8,203 nt of DNA from Treponema sp. (GTDB lineage: Bacteria > Spirochaetota > Spirochaetia > Treponematales > Rectinemataceae): positions 1-8,203 of the forward strand of contig JAAYWE010000197.1 of assembly GCA_012516755.1 (NCBI GenBank), written 5' to 3'. The translations under genes were made by a program, and so were the position numbers. The notes below the pieces were generated by a model. It had not been told where the DNA came from and made no database searches. It saw nothing but the letters and a program-made list of their open reading frames with translations. This document shows positions 1-6,272 of this stretch, piece by piece. Numbering within the stretch: position 1 is the stretch's first letter; each line of letters starts with the position of its first letter.

Positions 1-232
1 CAGGAACATTAAGTTTATCGCGTTTGAAATCGATGTTTCGATACTTGCGCTTATGACCGCCCCCATGATGCCGGACTGAAATTCGGCCGTTCGATGCTCT
101 GCCGCCCGTACTGCTCTTTCCTTTTGTAAGAGACTTGGCTGGCTTGCTCTTGTTGCTCGAGATCTCTGTGTTTGCTACCTGCACACGGTGTCGAAGTCCG
201 GGCGTGACAGGCCTAAATGTTCTGATCGCCAT
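1..232 (-). CDS. rplB: 50S ribosomal protein L2, amino-terminal part (runs off the left edge)
   Basis: L2 is a primary 23S rRNA binding protein of the large subunit, placed near the peptidyl transferase centre. The first 77 codons are visible and the rest lies beyond the window edge. The protein starts MAIRTFRPVTPGLRHRVQVA and continues with KSLTKGKSSTGGRASNGRISVRHHGGGHKRKYR at about residues 34-66, which is the highly conserved L2 amino-terminal signature (GRNNxGRITxRHxGGGHKxxYR type). The start at 230-232 follows two AAGGATATA-like purine stretches in the 20-base gap after rplW, and the one nearer the start can serve as ribosome binding site. The position after rplW is the standard S10 operon order. 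It is not in the supplied protein list only because it has no stop in the window. Confidence 0.95.
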   Translation of the reverse strand, partial: MAIRTFRPVTPGLRHRVQVANTEISSNKSKPAKSLTKGKSSTGGRASNGRISVRHHGGGHKRKYRNIDFKRDKLNVP

Positions 233-252
233 ATTATATCCTTATATCCTTT

Positions 253-537
253 TCATGCGCCTTCGAACACTCTGATCGTCTCGCCCTTCTTGAGTCTGAC
301 GATCGCCTTTTTCCATTCTGCCGTCCGCCCCGGTCTGCCGCGTAGCCGCTTTGGTTTCGAGGTGACATTGATGATCTTGCAGCTCACCGGATGCACATTG
401 AATGTCTTCGCAACAGCATCCATTATCATGGGCTTTGTGGCTCGCTTATCGACCTTGAAGATATACTGACCAGTTTCGCGTAATATATTGCTCTTTTCGG
501 AGAGCACCGGCTCAATAAGAATTGCGTCATATTCCAT
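253..537 (-). CDS. rplW: 50S ribosomal protein L23
   Basis: L23 binds domain III of 23S rRNA and sits at the exit of the peptide tunnel, where trigger factor and the signal recognition particle dock. The product has 94 residues, normal for the family. It begins MEYDAILIEPVLSEKSN, matching the family's amino-terminal (I/L)xxPVxTEKS region, and has YIFKVDKRATKPMIMDAV at about residues 25-42 (the Y-F-V-x-x-x-A-x-K-x-x-I-x-x-A-V pattern). The basic RLRGRPGRTAEWKKAIVRLKKG segment near the end is the rRNA-contacting part. The start lies two bases after the rplD stop. Its ribosome binding site, AAGGAG at 546-551, is inside the end of rplD, so translation of the two genes is probably coupled. Confidence 0.96.
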   Translation of the reverse strand: MEYDAILIEPVLSEKSNILRETGQYIFKVDKRATKPMIMDAVAKTFNVHPVSCKIINVTSKPKRLRGRPGRTAEWKKAIVRLKKGETIRVFEGA

Positions 538-539
538 AA

Positions 540-1196
540 TCAGCTCTCCTTAGTCGCTTTCGCATAAAACTCGTTAAGTTTTGCGGAAGCTCCTTCCATC
601 ATGATGATCCGTCGTGCGTAGAATAGATCATGAGCCCTCAATCTGTTATAGGTGAGATATGTCAACCAGGGAATGTTCCTTGCGGCACGTTTGATCATCG
701 GATCGTCATCCTTGAGAATGAGGACCGTTCTCTCGGGGTTCTTTATATCCACTACATTTGACAGAACTTTGAGAAGGTCTTTTGTCTTACCCGATTCCAC
801 TGCGAAATCCTCGACGATCAACACAAGTTCATCTTGAACCTTCAAACTCAGAATAGTCTTGAGCGAAAGTTGTTTTTCTTTGCGAGGTATGGAATAAGAG
901 TAATCCCTGGGTTTAGGCCCAAAGGATACGCCGCCTCCCACAAAGATATTCGCTTTCAGATCGCCATGGCGAGCACGACCGCCACCCTTCTGTGAGAATG
1001 GCTTGCGGTTGGTTCCCCTGGTTCCCCTAACCTCGCTTCGATCTCTTGTCGAGGCGGTTCCAACTCGGCTATTTGCCAGCTCGTTAGTAACCGCATACCA
1101 GATGACATCTTCATTGATAGGCAATCCAAAGACGGAATCGGACAGTTCGATTGTTCTTGGCTCTTTCCCACTCAGGGAAATCACTTTAGCTTCCAT
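540..1196 (-). CDS. rplD: 50S ribosomal protein L4
   Basis: L4 binds 23S rRNA and sends a long loop into the exit tunnel; in Escherichia coli it is also the repressor of the S10 operon. The product has 218 residues. After a spirochaete-like amino terminus (FGLPINEDVIWYAVTNELAN) comes the extended loop with FSQKGGGRARHGD at about residues 65-77 and VGGGVSFGPKPRDYSYSIP, which fits the tunnel loop of the family. VEDF..ESGKTKDLL and the RAARNIP..TYNRLRAHDLFYARRIIM region form the globular part. I chose the ATG at 1194-1196 because a perfect GGAGG (1202-1206) lies five bases before it. An in-frame ATG at 1209-1211, overlapping the rplC stop, would add five residues but has no visible site. The gap to rplC is 14 bases. 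Confidence 0.95.
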   Translation of the reverse strand: MEAKVISLSGKEPRTIELSDSVFGLPINEDVIWYAVTNELANSRVGTASTRDRSEVRGTRGTNRKPFSQKGGGRARHGDLKANIFVGGGVSFGPKPRDYSYSIPRKEKQLSLKTILSLKVQDELVLIVEDFAVESGKTKDLLKVLSNVVDIKNPERTVLILKDDDPMIKRAARNIPWLTYLTYNRLRAHDLFYARRIIMMEGASAKLNEFYAKATKES

Positions 1197-1210
1197 ACAG
1201 TCCTCCGTCA

Positions 1211-1834
1211 TCAGCTCTTCTTTATCGATTTGCGAATAAGAACATCGCAATTGCGCGGACCCGGAACTGCGCCTCGAATGAGTACCACGCCTTTTTCCGG
1301 ATCAACCCTGACAAGCCTGAGGTTCTGCATAGTTACTCGCTCATTGCCCATATGCCCGGGCATCTTAATATTCTTAAAGCTATGATGTGGAAAAGTGCTC
1401 TGGCCGGTCGAGCCCGGTTCTCGGTGAAATTTGGAACCATGGGATCCTCGTCCGCCATCGAACCCCCAGCGTTTTACGACACCCTGAAAACCCTTGCCCT
1501 TCGAAGGAGCTATCACATCGACATATCGCACGCCGTTTAGAATCGAGGCGTCGATCGACTGGCCAATCTCTACTTCTCCCTCAAAATCTCTGAACTCTCG
1601 GAGAATCCTCGTAGGCGCAACGCCCTCGGGAAACTGGCCTGCATAGGGTTTGGTTACTCGGGTCTTCTTCTTCTCATATACTCCTACAAGAATGGCATCG
1701 TAGCCATCTTTTTCGGCTGTCTTCTTTCCAACTACAAGATTGGGTGCAACCTGAACGACGGTAACTGGCACAATTTGGCCTATCTCGTCGATTACTTGGG
1801 TCATCCCTATTTTCTTTCCAATGACACCGATCAT
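1211..1834 (-). CDS. rplC: 50S ribosomal protein L3
   Basis: L3 is one of the first proteins to bind 23S rRNA during large-subunit assembly, and its extended loop reaches toward the peptidyl transferase centre. The product has 207 residues, a usual length. MIGVIGKKIGMTQVID is the classic amino terminus. GKGFQGVVKRWGFDGG followed by GSHGSKFHREPGSTGQ and PGHMGNERVT at about residues 125-170 is the conserved central extension that contacts rRNA. The Gln in the GSTGQ element aligns, as far as I can judge by eye, with the glutamine that PrmB methylates in Escherichia coli. The start at 1832-1834 has AGGAG (1841-1845) six bases upstream, with a hairpin just before it (1852-1878). Confidence 0.97.
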   Translation of the reverse strand: MIGVIGKKIGMTQVIDEIGQIVPVTVVQVAPNLVVGKKTAEKDGYDAILVGVYEKKKTRVTKPYAGQFPEGVAPTRILREFRDFEGEVEIGQSIDASILNGVRYVDVIAPSKGKGFQGVVKRWGFDGGRGSHGSKFHREPGSTGQSTFPHHSFKNIKMPGHMGNERVTMQNLRLVRVDPEKGVVLIRGAVPGPRNCDVLIRKSIKKS

Positions 1835-1851
1835 TCGGTACTCCTGCGTTG

Positions 1852-1878
1852 AACGCTTCCGACACAAAGTCGGGCGTT
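1852..1878 (-). promoter_or_regulatory. hairpin just upstream of the rplC ribosome binding site
   Basis: On the minus strand the 79-base gap between rpsJ and rplC contains AACGC-CCGAC-TTTGT-GTCGG-AA-GCGTT. This makes two five-pair stems in line, with an AA bulge on the 3' side and a five-base loop. It ends six bases before the AGGAG of rplC. No T-run follows, so it is not an intrinsic terminator. It could be a protein-binding or translation-control element, or an RNA processing site; the function is not known from sequence. Confidence 0.55.
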
Positions 1879-1913
1879 ACAGCATTCTTTTATTTGCCGC
1901 GACGGACAAAAGT

Positions 1914-2219
1914 CTATTGCCTGATTTCGACATCGATCCCAGAGGGAAGTTCGAGTTTCATGAGAGCATCCATGACTTCTGGCGTCGGCTCGATTATGTC
2001 GATTAGGCGCTTATGTGTCCTCATTTCGAACTGCTCACGGCTCTTTTTGTGCACATGAGGTGAGCGCAGCACCGTAAATTTATTTATTCGCGTGGGAAGC
2101 GGCACCGGTCCGGAGACCTTCGAGCCCGCATCTTGCACGGTTCTAATTATGCTTTTGGCGCTATCATCCACCAGGCGCACATCGAAGCCTCTGAGCTTTA
2201 CTCGGATTCTGTCTTTCAT
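1914..2219 (-). CDS. rpsJ: 30S ribosomal protein S10 (NusE)
   Basis: S10 is a small-subunit head protein that also acts as NusE in transcription antitermination and couples NusG to the ribosome. The product has 101 residues, as is usual. KDRIRVKLRGFDVRLVDDSAKSI at the start, GPVPLPTRINKFTVLRSPHVHKKSREQFEMRTHKRLIDI in the middle and the LPSGIDVEI end are all canonical; the HVxKKSREQFExRTHKRL segment is the S10 signature. Two ATG codons are adjacent (2220-2222 and 2217-2219). GGAGG at 2224-2228 is one base from the first and four from the second, so the second is preferred. It opens the S10 group and has its own candidate promoter at 2371-2399. Confidence 0.96.
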   Translation of the reverse strand: MKDRIRVKLRGFDVRLVDDSAKSIIRTVQDAGSKVSGPVPLPTRINKFTVLRSPHVHKKSREQFEMRTHKRLIDIIEPTPEVMDALMKLELPSGIDVEIRQ

Positions 2220-2317
2220 CATTCCTCCAAAGATCTCTTGCACTTGCACCGCAGGCCGTACCCAGGCAGGCGCGCTCACGATGATTGGTGCGGGCGGATT
2301 GGGGAACCCACCCTTGG

Positions 2318-2368
2318 TTTTGTGCTACTAAATCACACAAAAACGTGCCCCTCTCAACGAAGGGCACG
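2318..2368 (-). promoter_or_regulatory. two adjacent stem-loops in the rpsJ leader
   Basis: Two inverted repeats lie one base apart. The first on the minus strand is CGTGCCC/GGGCACG (arms 2362-2368 and 2344-2350) and the second is TTTTGTG/CACAAAA (arms 2336-2342 and 2318-2324). Each has seven perfect pairs and an 11-base loop. The first lies at the predicted transcription start (about 2364), so it is either an operator-like DNA palindrome or only partly transcribed. No T-run follows either stem. Leader structures before S10 operons are bound by L4 in gammaproteobacteria; whether that applies here is inference. Confidence 0.45.
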
Positions 2369-2370
2369 GA

Positions 2371-2399
2371 ATACTAGCACTCACAAAAATATTTGTCCA
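2371..2399 (-). promoter_or_regulatory. candidate promoter of the rpsJ (S10) operon
   Basis: On the minus strand a TGGACA -35 box (2394-2399, five of six to TTGACA) is separated by 17 bases from a TAGTAT -10 box (2371-2376, four of six to TATAAT). The start would be near 2364, giving an rpsJ leader of about 145 bases. It lies in the 265-base gap after tuf, in which I see no convincing intrinsic terminator, so the S10 genes may be read both from here and from the tuf promoter. Confidence 0.5.
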
Positions 2400-2484
2400 G
2401 TAGTTGACCCCTAAGTGTTGCTTATAATTTAGACTATCGTCGGGCTCCCTTATATCAACCCCTGAACAATAAGCCTTGAGCTTT

Positions 2485-3675
2485 TTATGCAATAACCTCG
2501 GTTACCTGACCTGATGCTACGGTGTGGCCGCCCTCACGGATGGCAAACTTAAGCCCTTTTTCCATGGCGATCGGGTAAATAAGCTCGACTTCGATTTCGC
2601 TATTGTCGCCGGGCATTATCATGTCCCTGCCCTCGGGCAGTGTCACCATACCGGTTATATCGGTGGTTCTGAAATAAAATTGCGGACGATAGCCTGTAAA
2701 GAAGGGGCTATGACGCCCACCTTCCTCTTTTGTAAGGCAGTAGATCTGACCCTTAAATTTGGTGTGTGGAGTGATGGTTCCTGGCTTGGCAAGAACTTGT
2801 CCGCGTTCCACTTCTTTCTTTTCAATGCCCCGGAGAAGAGTGCCGATATTATCTCCGGCCCTGCCTTCATCCAATGTCTTATTGAACATCTCAACGCCCG
2901 TTACAACAGTGGTCTTTGTGGGATGAATGCCTACGATCTCGACAGTATCATTGACACGGACGATTCCCCGATCGACTCGGCCTGTAACAACAGTGCCTCG
3001 ACCTGAGATAGTAAAGACGTCCTCGATAGGCATAAGGAAAGGTTTATCGATATCGCGTACTGGATCCGGGAAGTAGTTATCCATAGCATCCAGAAGCTCT
3101 TCGATGCACTTAGCGGCTTCCGGATTGTCCGGCTCGGTCATTGCCTTAAACGCGGAACCGCGAATGATGGGGGTCTTATCGCCCGGGAATCCATAAAAGT
3201 TCAGCAGGTCTCGGACTTCCTCCTCTACTATATCGATGAGTTCGGGGTCATCGACGAGATCGGTTTTATTGAGGAATACGATAATCGCTGGCACACCAAC
3301 CTGACGAGCCAGCAGCACGTGCTCTCTGGTCTGAGGCATGACAGAGTCAGGAGCGGATACGACGAGGATTGCACCATCCATCTGCGCTGCGCCGGTGATC
3401 ATGTTCTTGATGTAATCAGCGTGACCTGGGCAGTCGATATGTGCGTAATGCCGCTTATTCGACTGATATTCAAGGTGCCTGGTGCTGATCGTAATACCGC
3501 GTGCCTTTTCTTCCGGCGCCTTATCGATTTCTTCGTATTTTAGCACTTTGTCGCCGAACTTGCGCCCGCAGTACATGGTGATGGCCGCGCTAAGCGTCGT
3601 CTTGCCATGGTCGATGTGTCCGATGGTACCAACGTTCATATGAGGTTTGGTACGCTCGAATTTTTCTTTGGCCAT
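2485..3675 (-). CDS. tuf: translation elongation factor Tu
   Basis: EF-Tu carries aminoacyl-tRNA to the ribosomal A site in a GTP-dependent cycle. The product has 396 residues, a full-length three-domain protein. The GTPase motifs are intact: GHIDHGKT (19-26), the switch I RGITI with Thr62, DCPGH (81-85) with the catalytic His85, NKTD (136-139) and GSAF (173-176). Domain 2 begins near DKPFLMPIEDVFTISGRGTVVTGR, and domain 3 contains GGRHSPFFTGYRPQFYFRTTDITG. FAIREGG near the end retains residues where elfamycin resistance changes are known elsewhere. The start is the ATG at 3673-3675, preceded by AAGGAGG in a near-perfect site (3684-3690); a longer frame to 3738 has no support. Its own promoter lies at 3805-3833. 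The sequence is spirochaete-like throughout. Confidence 0.98.
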   Translation of the reverse strand: MAKEKFERTKPHMNVGTIGHIDHGKTTLSAAITMYCGRKFGDKVLKYEEIDKAPEEKARGITISTRHLEYQSNKRHYAHIDCPGHADYIKNMITGAAQMDGAILVVSAPDSVMPQTREHVLLARQVGVPAIIVFLNKTDLVDDPELIDIVEEEVRDLLNFYGFPGDKTPIIRGSAFKAMTEPDNPEAAKCIEELLDAMDNYFPDPVRDIDKPFLMPIEDVFTISGRGTVVTGRVDRGIVRVNDTVEIVGIHPTKTTVVTGVEMFNKTLDEGRAGDNIGTLLRGIEKKEVERGQVLAKPGTITPHTKFKGQIYCLTKEEGGRHSPFFTGYRPQFYFRTTDITGMVTLPEGRDMIMPGDNSEIEVELIYPIAMEKGLKFAIREGGHTVASGQVTEVIA

Positions 3676-3746
3676 ATAAATCTCCTCCTTGGCTTCGTCA
3701 CCGGCAGTTCGCAATATTTCAACACATGAAAGTACCACGAATACCG

Positions 3747-3770
3747 TCCGCCGGCATCGATGCCGTCGGA
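3747..3770 (-). promoter_or_regulatory. GC-rich hairpin in the tuf leader
   Basis: The minus strand reads TCCG-A-CGGCA-TCGA-TGCCG-G-CGGA: four pairs, one purine-purine mismatch, five pairs and a four-base loop. The core CGGCATCGATGCCG is a perfect 14-base palindrome. It lies in the roughly 120-base leader predicted from the tuf promoter. No T-run follows it, so it is more likely a stability or control element than a terminator. Its build (four pairs, one mismatch, four to five pairs) resembles the hairpin before rpsL at 7154-7178. Confidence 0.5.
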
Positions 3771-3804
3771 TACTATGCCATAATTTACTTGTTTGAGCGT
3801 TCGG

Positions 3805-3833
3805 ATTATAAGCAAAGAATTGAGATTGCGCAA
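3805..3833 (-). promoter_or_regulatory. tuf promoter
   Basis: On the minus strand a perfect TATAAT -10 box (3805-3810) stands 17 bases after TTGCGC (3828-3833), which matches the first three bases of the -35 consensus. The -35 box is inside a ten-base perfect palindrome ATTGCGCAAT (3825-3834), which could be an operator. Transcription would start near 3798, leaving a leader of about 122 bases with the hairpin at 3747-3770. This gives tuf, and perhaps the S10 genes after it, expression independent of fusA. Confidence 0.7.
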
Positions 3834-3840
3834 TAGCCCT

Positions 3841-3917
3841 ATAGAAGAAAAGCTCTTTTTTCTTTCCTGTAAAATATATGTGCCTATATGTCAGGAAATA
3901 TGGATATAGAAATCCAT
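3841..3917 (-). other. AT-rich end region after fusA with weak inverted repeats
   Basis: Directly after the fusA stop the minus strand has ATGGAT/ATCCAT (arms 3912-3917 and 3900-3905, six pairs, six-base loop), then TTTCCTG/CAGGAAA (arms 3892-3898 and 3863-3869, seven pairs, 22-base loop), then the A/T-rich AAGAAAA/TTTTCTT stem near 3845-3864. None is GC-rich or followed by a clean T-run. They may slow or end transcription from fusA before the tuf promoter, but they do not amount to a clear intrinsic terminator. Confidence 0.3.
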
Positions 3918-3918
3918 C

Positions 3919-6033
3919 TCAATATTCGTTCATATTGCCATAATGATCGAATTTTGCTTGGTAAATGCCGCGCCCTTCCGTAATGGATCTCAAAGAGGTG
4001 GTATATCCAAAGAAGTTTTCCATAGGTGCATAGGCAATAATGGACTTGACGACTCCCTCATCCTCCACAGCTTCTATGCGTGCTCCCCGAGCCTGTAATG
4101 AAGCCAGGGCAGCTCCAAACCACGCATCAGGTACTTCGACAGAAACCTGGACGATCGGTACAAGTATATAGCTACCAGCAAGGCTCACTGCCTTGCGCAG
4201 AATCGCAGATGTCGCAACTTCCACTGCGGTTTCTGCTCGTCTATCGCCGCCCATGGGAGCTGTAATCCGTTCAATAATCAGTCTAGCCCCAATAATTGGC
4301 CAACCACCAGATGGTCCAACGGCAAAAGAAGTCTCTGCTGCCCGATGCAGAGCTGCCTCGTAGTTAGCCAAGAGGCGCAATCCCTGTGCAAAAATGACCT
4401 TGTTTTCGTTCTTGTCTTTCTGGTTTTCCAATGAAATTCCTAGGGTCACCGAAAGTTTTTCGCCACCAAAATCTCCTGTGAATTCTTCTTCGATATGAAC
4501 AGGTTTCATGAGTCGCTCGACCTTAGGAACCTGGGGATTTCCCGCCCTTACACGGAGTCCGTATTCTTCTTGCAGACGCTCGAGTACGATGTCAAGGTGT
4601 AATTCTCCTTGACCTGCTATTGTTATTCGACCGGTTTCCTTTTCTTCATCGATCAATAGGCCTGCATCTTCAAGGCTAAATCGCTTAAGGGCATTACGCA
4701 GTCTTGGAAGATCTTGCTGGGAAGTTGGTTCCAGCGCTATGGATACCAGAGGTTCGGGATTTTTGAAAGATTCATAGACGAGTTGAAGATGAGTCTCACA
4801 GAGAGTACTACCTGCTTCCATATAGGACAGACATGCGCCTACTATTTCCCCCGCAGCCGCTGAATCGATCTTCTCGATTTCTGCTCCGTTTATCCCATAG
4901 AGGTGCTTCATCTGAGCAATCTTTTTGAAGGGCATTGCCATAACTTTCATGCCCTCGCGAAGCTGGCCCGACCATAGACGAATCCATGCCAGGGTGTTGA
5001 GATCGGCATCAAAGGCTGTCTTGAAAATATAAGCTGAAAATGGAGCGTCAGGTTTAGCTTCCAGTCTGATCTCTTTCCCGGTTTTCATATCCTTCGCAGG
5101 CGGACAGCCACGAGAATAAGGATCAGGAAGATAATCGATTATCGCATCCATAAGAAGCCGGCTGGAAATGTCGGAAAAGGAAGAACCGCATAGAATTGGT
5201 GTCACTTCCTGCTTCCAGATGGGTGCAATAAGCGCGGATCGGATTTCCTTTTCAGAGACGGTTCTCCCGCTTATCAGTTTTTCCATCAGGGAATCATCAT
5301 ACATGCTGACACGATCGAGAAGCTTTTCTCGAGATTCTAGGGCAAGGCGGCGCATCTCCTCAGTAATAGGAGCTTTTTCTATAGGAAAATGATGTTCGCT
5401 TGATGCGGTCGCAATCTTATCGCCTTTGTTTTCTGACTCGTTCTCTTCTTCGTTCGACAAAACAGGATACCAGGACATATCGATCAGATCCACAATCCCA
5501 TTCCAGTGATAATCTTCGAAGGTGGGTATCTGGAGGGGCAAAACAGGTTCACCAAGTTCACCTGCTATCTCTTTCACGGCACTGAAAAAATCGGCCCCCC
5601 GCCTGTCCATCTTGTTTATGAAATAGATTCGCGGGATATGGTGAGCTCGGCAGCCAGTAGCTATAAAGCCAGTCCTAACCTGAACACCGGATACCGCACA
5701 AAGAATGATCACCGCACCATCAAGAACACGGAGCACCCTGTCCACCTCGGCGCTAAAATCCACATGGCCTGGAGTATCCAACAGATTAAAGAGGACTCCT
5801 TTATGGACAAAGCGCACAGCCGCTGTTTTAATTGTTATTCCGTGTTGGCGTTCAACGGTCAAATAGTCGGTAGTCGTTGTGCCATCGTCGACATTTCCGG
5901 CCTTTTCACGCACTCCTGTGACATGCAGAATACGCTCGGTAATCGATGTCTTGCCGGCATCTATATGGGCGAGAATACCTATATTTCTGATAGGCGCCCT
6001 GAGGCTCCCCCGAGGCGTCTTTGATGAATCCAT
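3919..6033 (-). CDS. fusA: divergent EF-G-type translational GTPase in the str operon
   Basis: EF-G family GTPases move tRNA and mRNA on the ribosome or, as paralogues, help recycle ribosomes. This 704-residue protein has the full five-domain layout. The GTPase motifs are complete: AHIDAGKT (22-29), GIT with Thr67, DTPGH (86-90), NKMD (140-143) and GSSFSD as the fifth motif. Domain II-III elements such as AGQGELHLDIVLERL and the domain V FGYTTSLRSITEGRGIY are EF-G-like. Domain IV is not typical: the tip segment usually holding YHDVDSS is APMGGDRRAET at 592-602 without the conserved His, and the GGxGQ(Y/F)GHV segment is replaced by EEFTGDFGGE (516-525). The carboxyl tail after FDHY is short. 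No Shine-Dalgarno precedes the ATG and three in-frame stops lie just upstream, so the start is fixed. The symbol follows gene position; a paralogue (EF-G2-like) is likely. Confidence 0.85.
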   Translation of the reverse strand: MDSSKTPRGSLRAPIRNIGILAHIDAGKTSITERILHVTGVREKAGNVDDGTTTTDYLTVERQHGITIKTAAVRFVHKGVLFNLLDTPGHVDFSAEVDRVLRVLDGAVIILCAVSGVQVRTGFIATGCRAHHIPRIYFINKMDRRGADFFSAVKEIAGELGEPVLPLQIPTFEDYHWNGIVDLIDMSWYPVLSNEEENESENKGDKIATASSEHHFPIEKAPITEEMRRLALESREKLLDRVSMYDDSLMEKLISGRTVSEKEIRSALIAPIWKQEVTPILCGSSFSDISSRLLMDAIIDYLPDPYSRGCPPAKDMKTGKEIRLEAKPDAPFSAYIFKTAFDADLNTLAWIRLWSGQLREGMKVMAMPFKKIAQMKHLYGINGAEIEKIDSAAAGEIVGACLSYMEAGSTLCETHLQLVYESFKNPEPLVSIALEPTSQQDLPRLRNALKRFSLEDAGLLIDEEKETGRITIAGQGELHLDIVLERLQEEYGLRVRAGNPQVPKVERLMKPVHIEEEFTGDFGGEKLSVTLGISLENQKDKNENKVIFAQGLRLLANYEAALHRAAETSFAVGPSGGWPIIGARLIIERITAPMGGDRRAETAVEVATSAILRKAVSLAGSYILVPIVQVSVEVPDAWFGAALASLQARGARIEAVEDEGVVKSIIAYAPMENFFGYTTSLRSITEGRGIYQAKFDHYGNMNEY

Positions 6034-6042
6034 TGCAATATC

Positions 6043-6051
6043 AATATATCA
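6043..6051 (-). promoter_or_regulatory. candidate extended -10 promoter for fusA
   Basis: The minus strand reads TGATATATT: a TG, one base, and TATATT (five of six to TATAAT), the extended -10 form that needs little or no -35 box. Transcription would start about 3-4 bases before the fusA ATG, giving an almost leaderless message. That would agree with the missing ribosome binding site, but A/T-rich DNA makes such matches common, so this is only a suggestion. Confidence 0.3.
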
Positions 6052-6120
6052 GAGCTATTACAAAGATAAAAGCATTACTGTAAGGATGGGTACACGCTTC
6101 CTATGGCAAATATTAGCTCC

Positions 6121-6196
6121 CTACCAGCGGTAGTGAGCAAAAGCTTTGTTCGCTTAACGGCTGAGCTTCGCTCAACCTATAGCACGCTTTTGCGCT
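6121..6196 (-). repeat. 76-bp repeat unit B carrying the third copy of the rpsG 3' end
   Basis: The second of two tandem 76-base units after rpsG. Its last 33 bases (6121-6153) spell ANKAFAHYRW and a stop (TAG), like the true end of rpsG. They differ from unit A at seven places and from the real rpsG end at six, every one a third codon position. A TAA directly precedes this copy in its frame, so it cannot be made as part of a longer protein. The unit also contains the hairpin GGTTGAGC-GAA-GCTCAGCC (6159-6177), and its terminal copy folds as CTACC-GCT-GGTAG extended by GCTC/GAGC. Confidence 0.9.
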
Positions 6197-6272
6197 TTAC
6201 CATCGGTAATGCGCAAATGCTTTATTAGCTTAACGGCTGAGCTTCGCTCAACCTATAGCCTGCATTTGCCCA
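6197..6272 (-). repeat. 76-bp repeat unit A carrying the second copy of the rpsG 3' end
   Basis: The unit begins on the base after the rpsG stop. It ends with 33 bases (6197-6229) that again spell ANKAFAHYRW and a stop (TAA), differing from the real rpsG end only at two third codon positions. It holds the same hairpin GGTTGAGC-GAA-GCTCAGCC (6235-6253). A 32-base core, from GCTATAGG to GTTAAGC, is identical in units A and B. The spacing is 76 bases, not a multiple of three, and a TAA precedes the copy in its frame. The first 11 bases of the unit (6262-6272) are the exact reverse complement of bases inside the rpsG end. Confidence 0.9.

Noticed and set aside
188..469. Plus-strand open frame of 93 codons over rplW and the rplB start
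   Set aside because: It is antisense to two certain ribosomal protein genes and has no family resemblance.
2404..2428. Plus-strand promoter TTGACC / TATAAT in the tuf-rpsJ gap
   Set aside because: The boxes are only 13 bases apart, too close for a working promoter, and no plus-strand gene follows.
2400..2484. Intrinsic terminator after tuf
   Set aside because: Only a four-pair AAGC/GCTT stem is present after the stop, without a T-run; readthrough to rpsJ seems possible.
2524..3006. Plus-strand open frame of 160 codons
   Set aside because: It lies fully antisense to tuf, where strong codon bias easily leaves long open frames. The minus-strand EF-Tu is certain.
3676..3738. Extended EF-Tu start giving 21 more residues
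   Set aside because: The perfect AAGGAGG site and the family's usual start MAKEKF place the start at 3675; the extension covers the leader.
3863..3898. TTTCCTG/CAGGAAA repeat as a clear fusA terminator
   Set aside because: The stem is only seven pairs with a 22-base loop and no T-run follows on the minus strand, so it is listed only as weak structure.
5506..6024. Plus-strand open frame of 172 codons
   Set aside because: It is the antisense shadow of the amino-terminal GTPase part of fusA. The product shows no known motif and no ribosome binding site was seen.
6121..6272. Small proteins or readthrough products from the rpsG-end copies
   Set aside because: Each copy has a TAA directly before it in frame, the 76-base spacing shifts the frame, and no start codon or ribosome binding site serves them.
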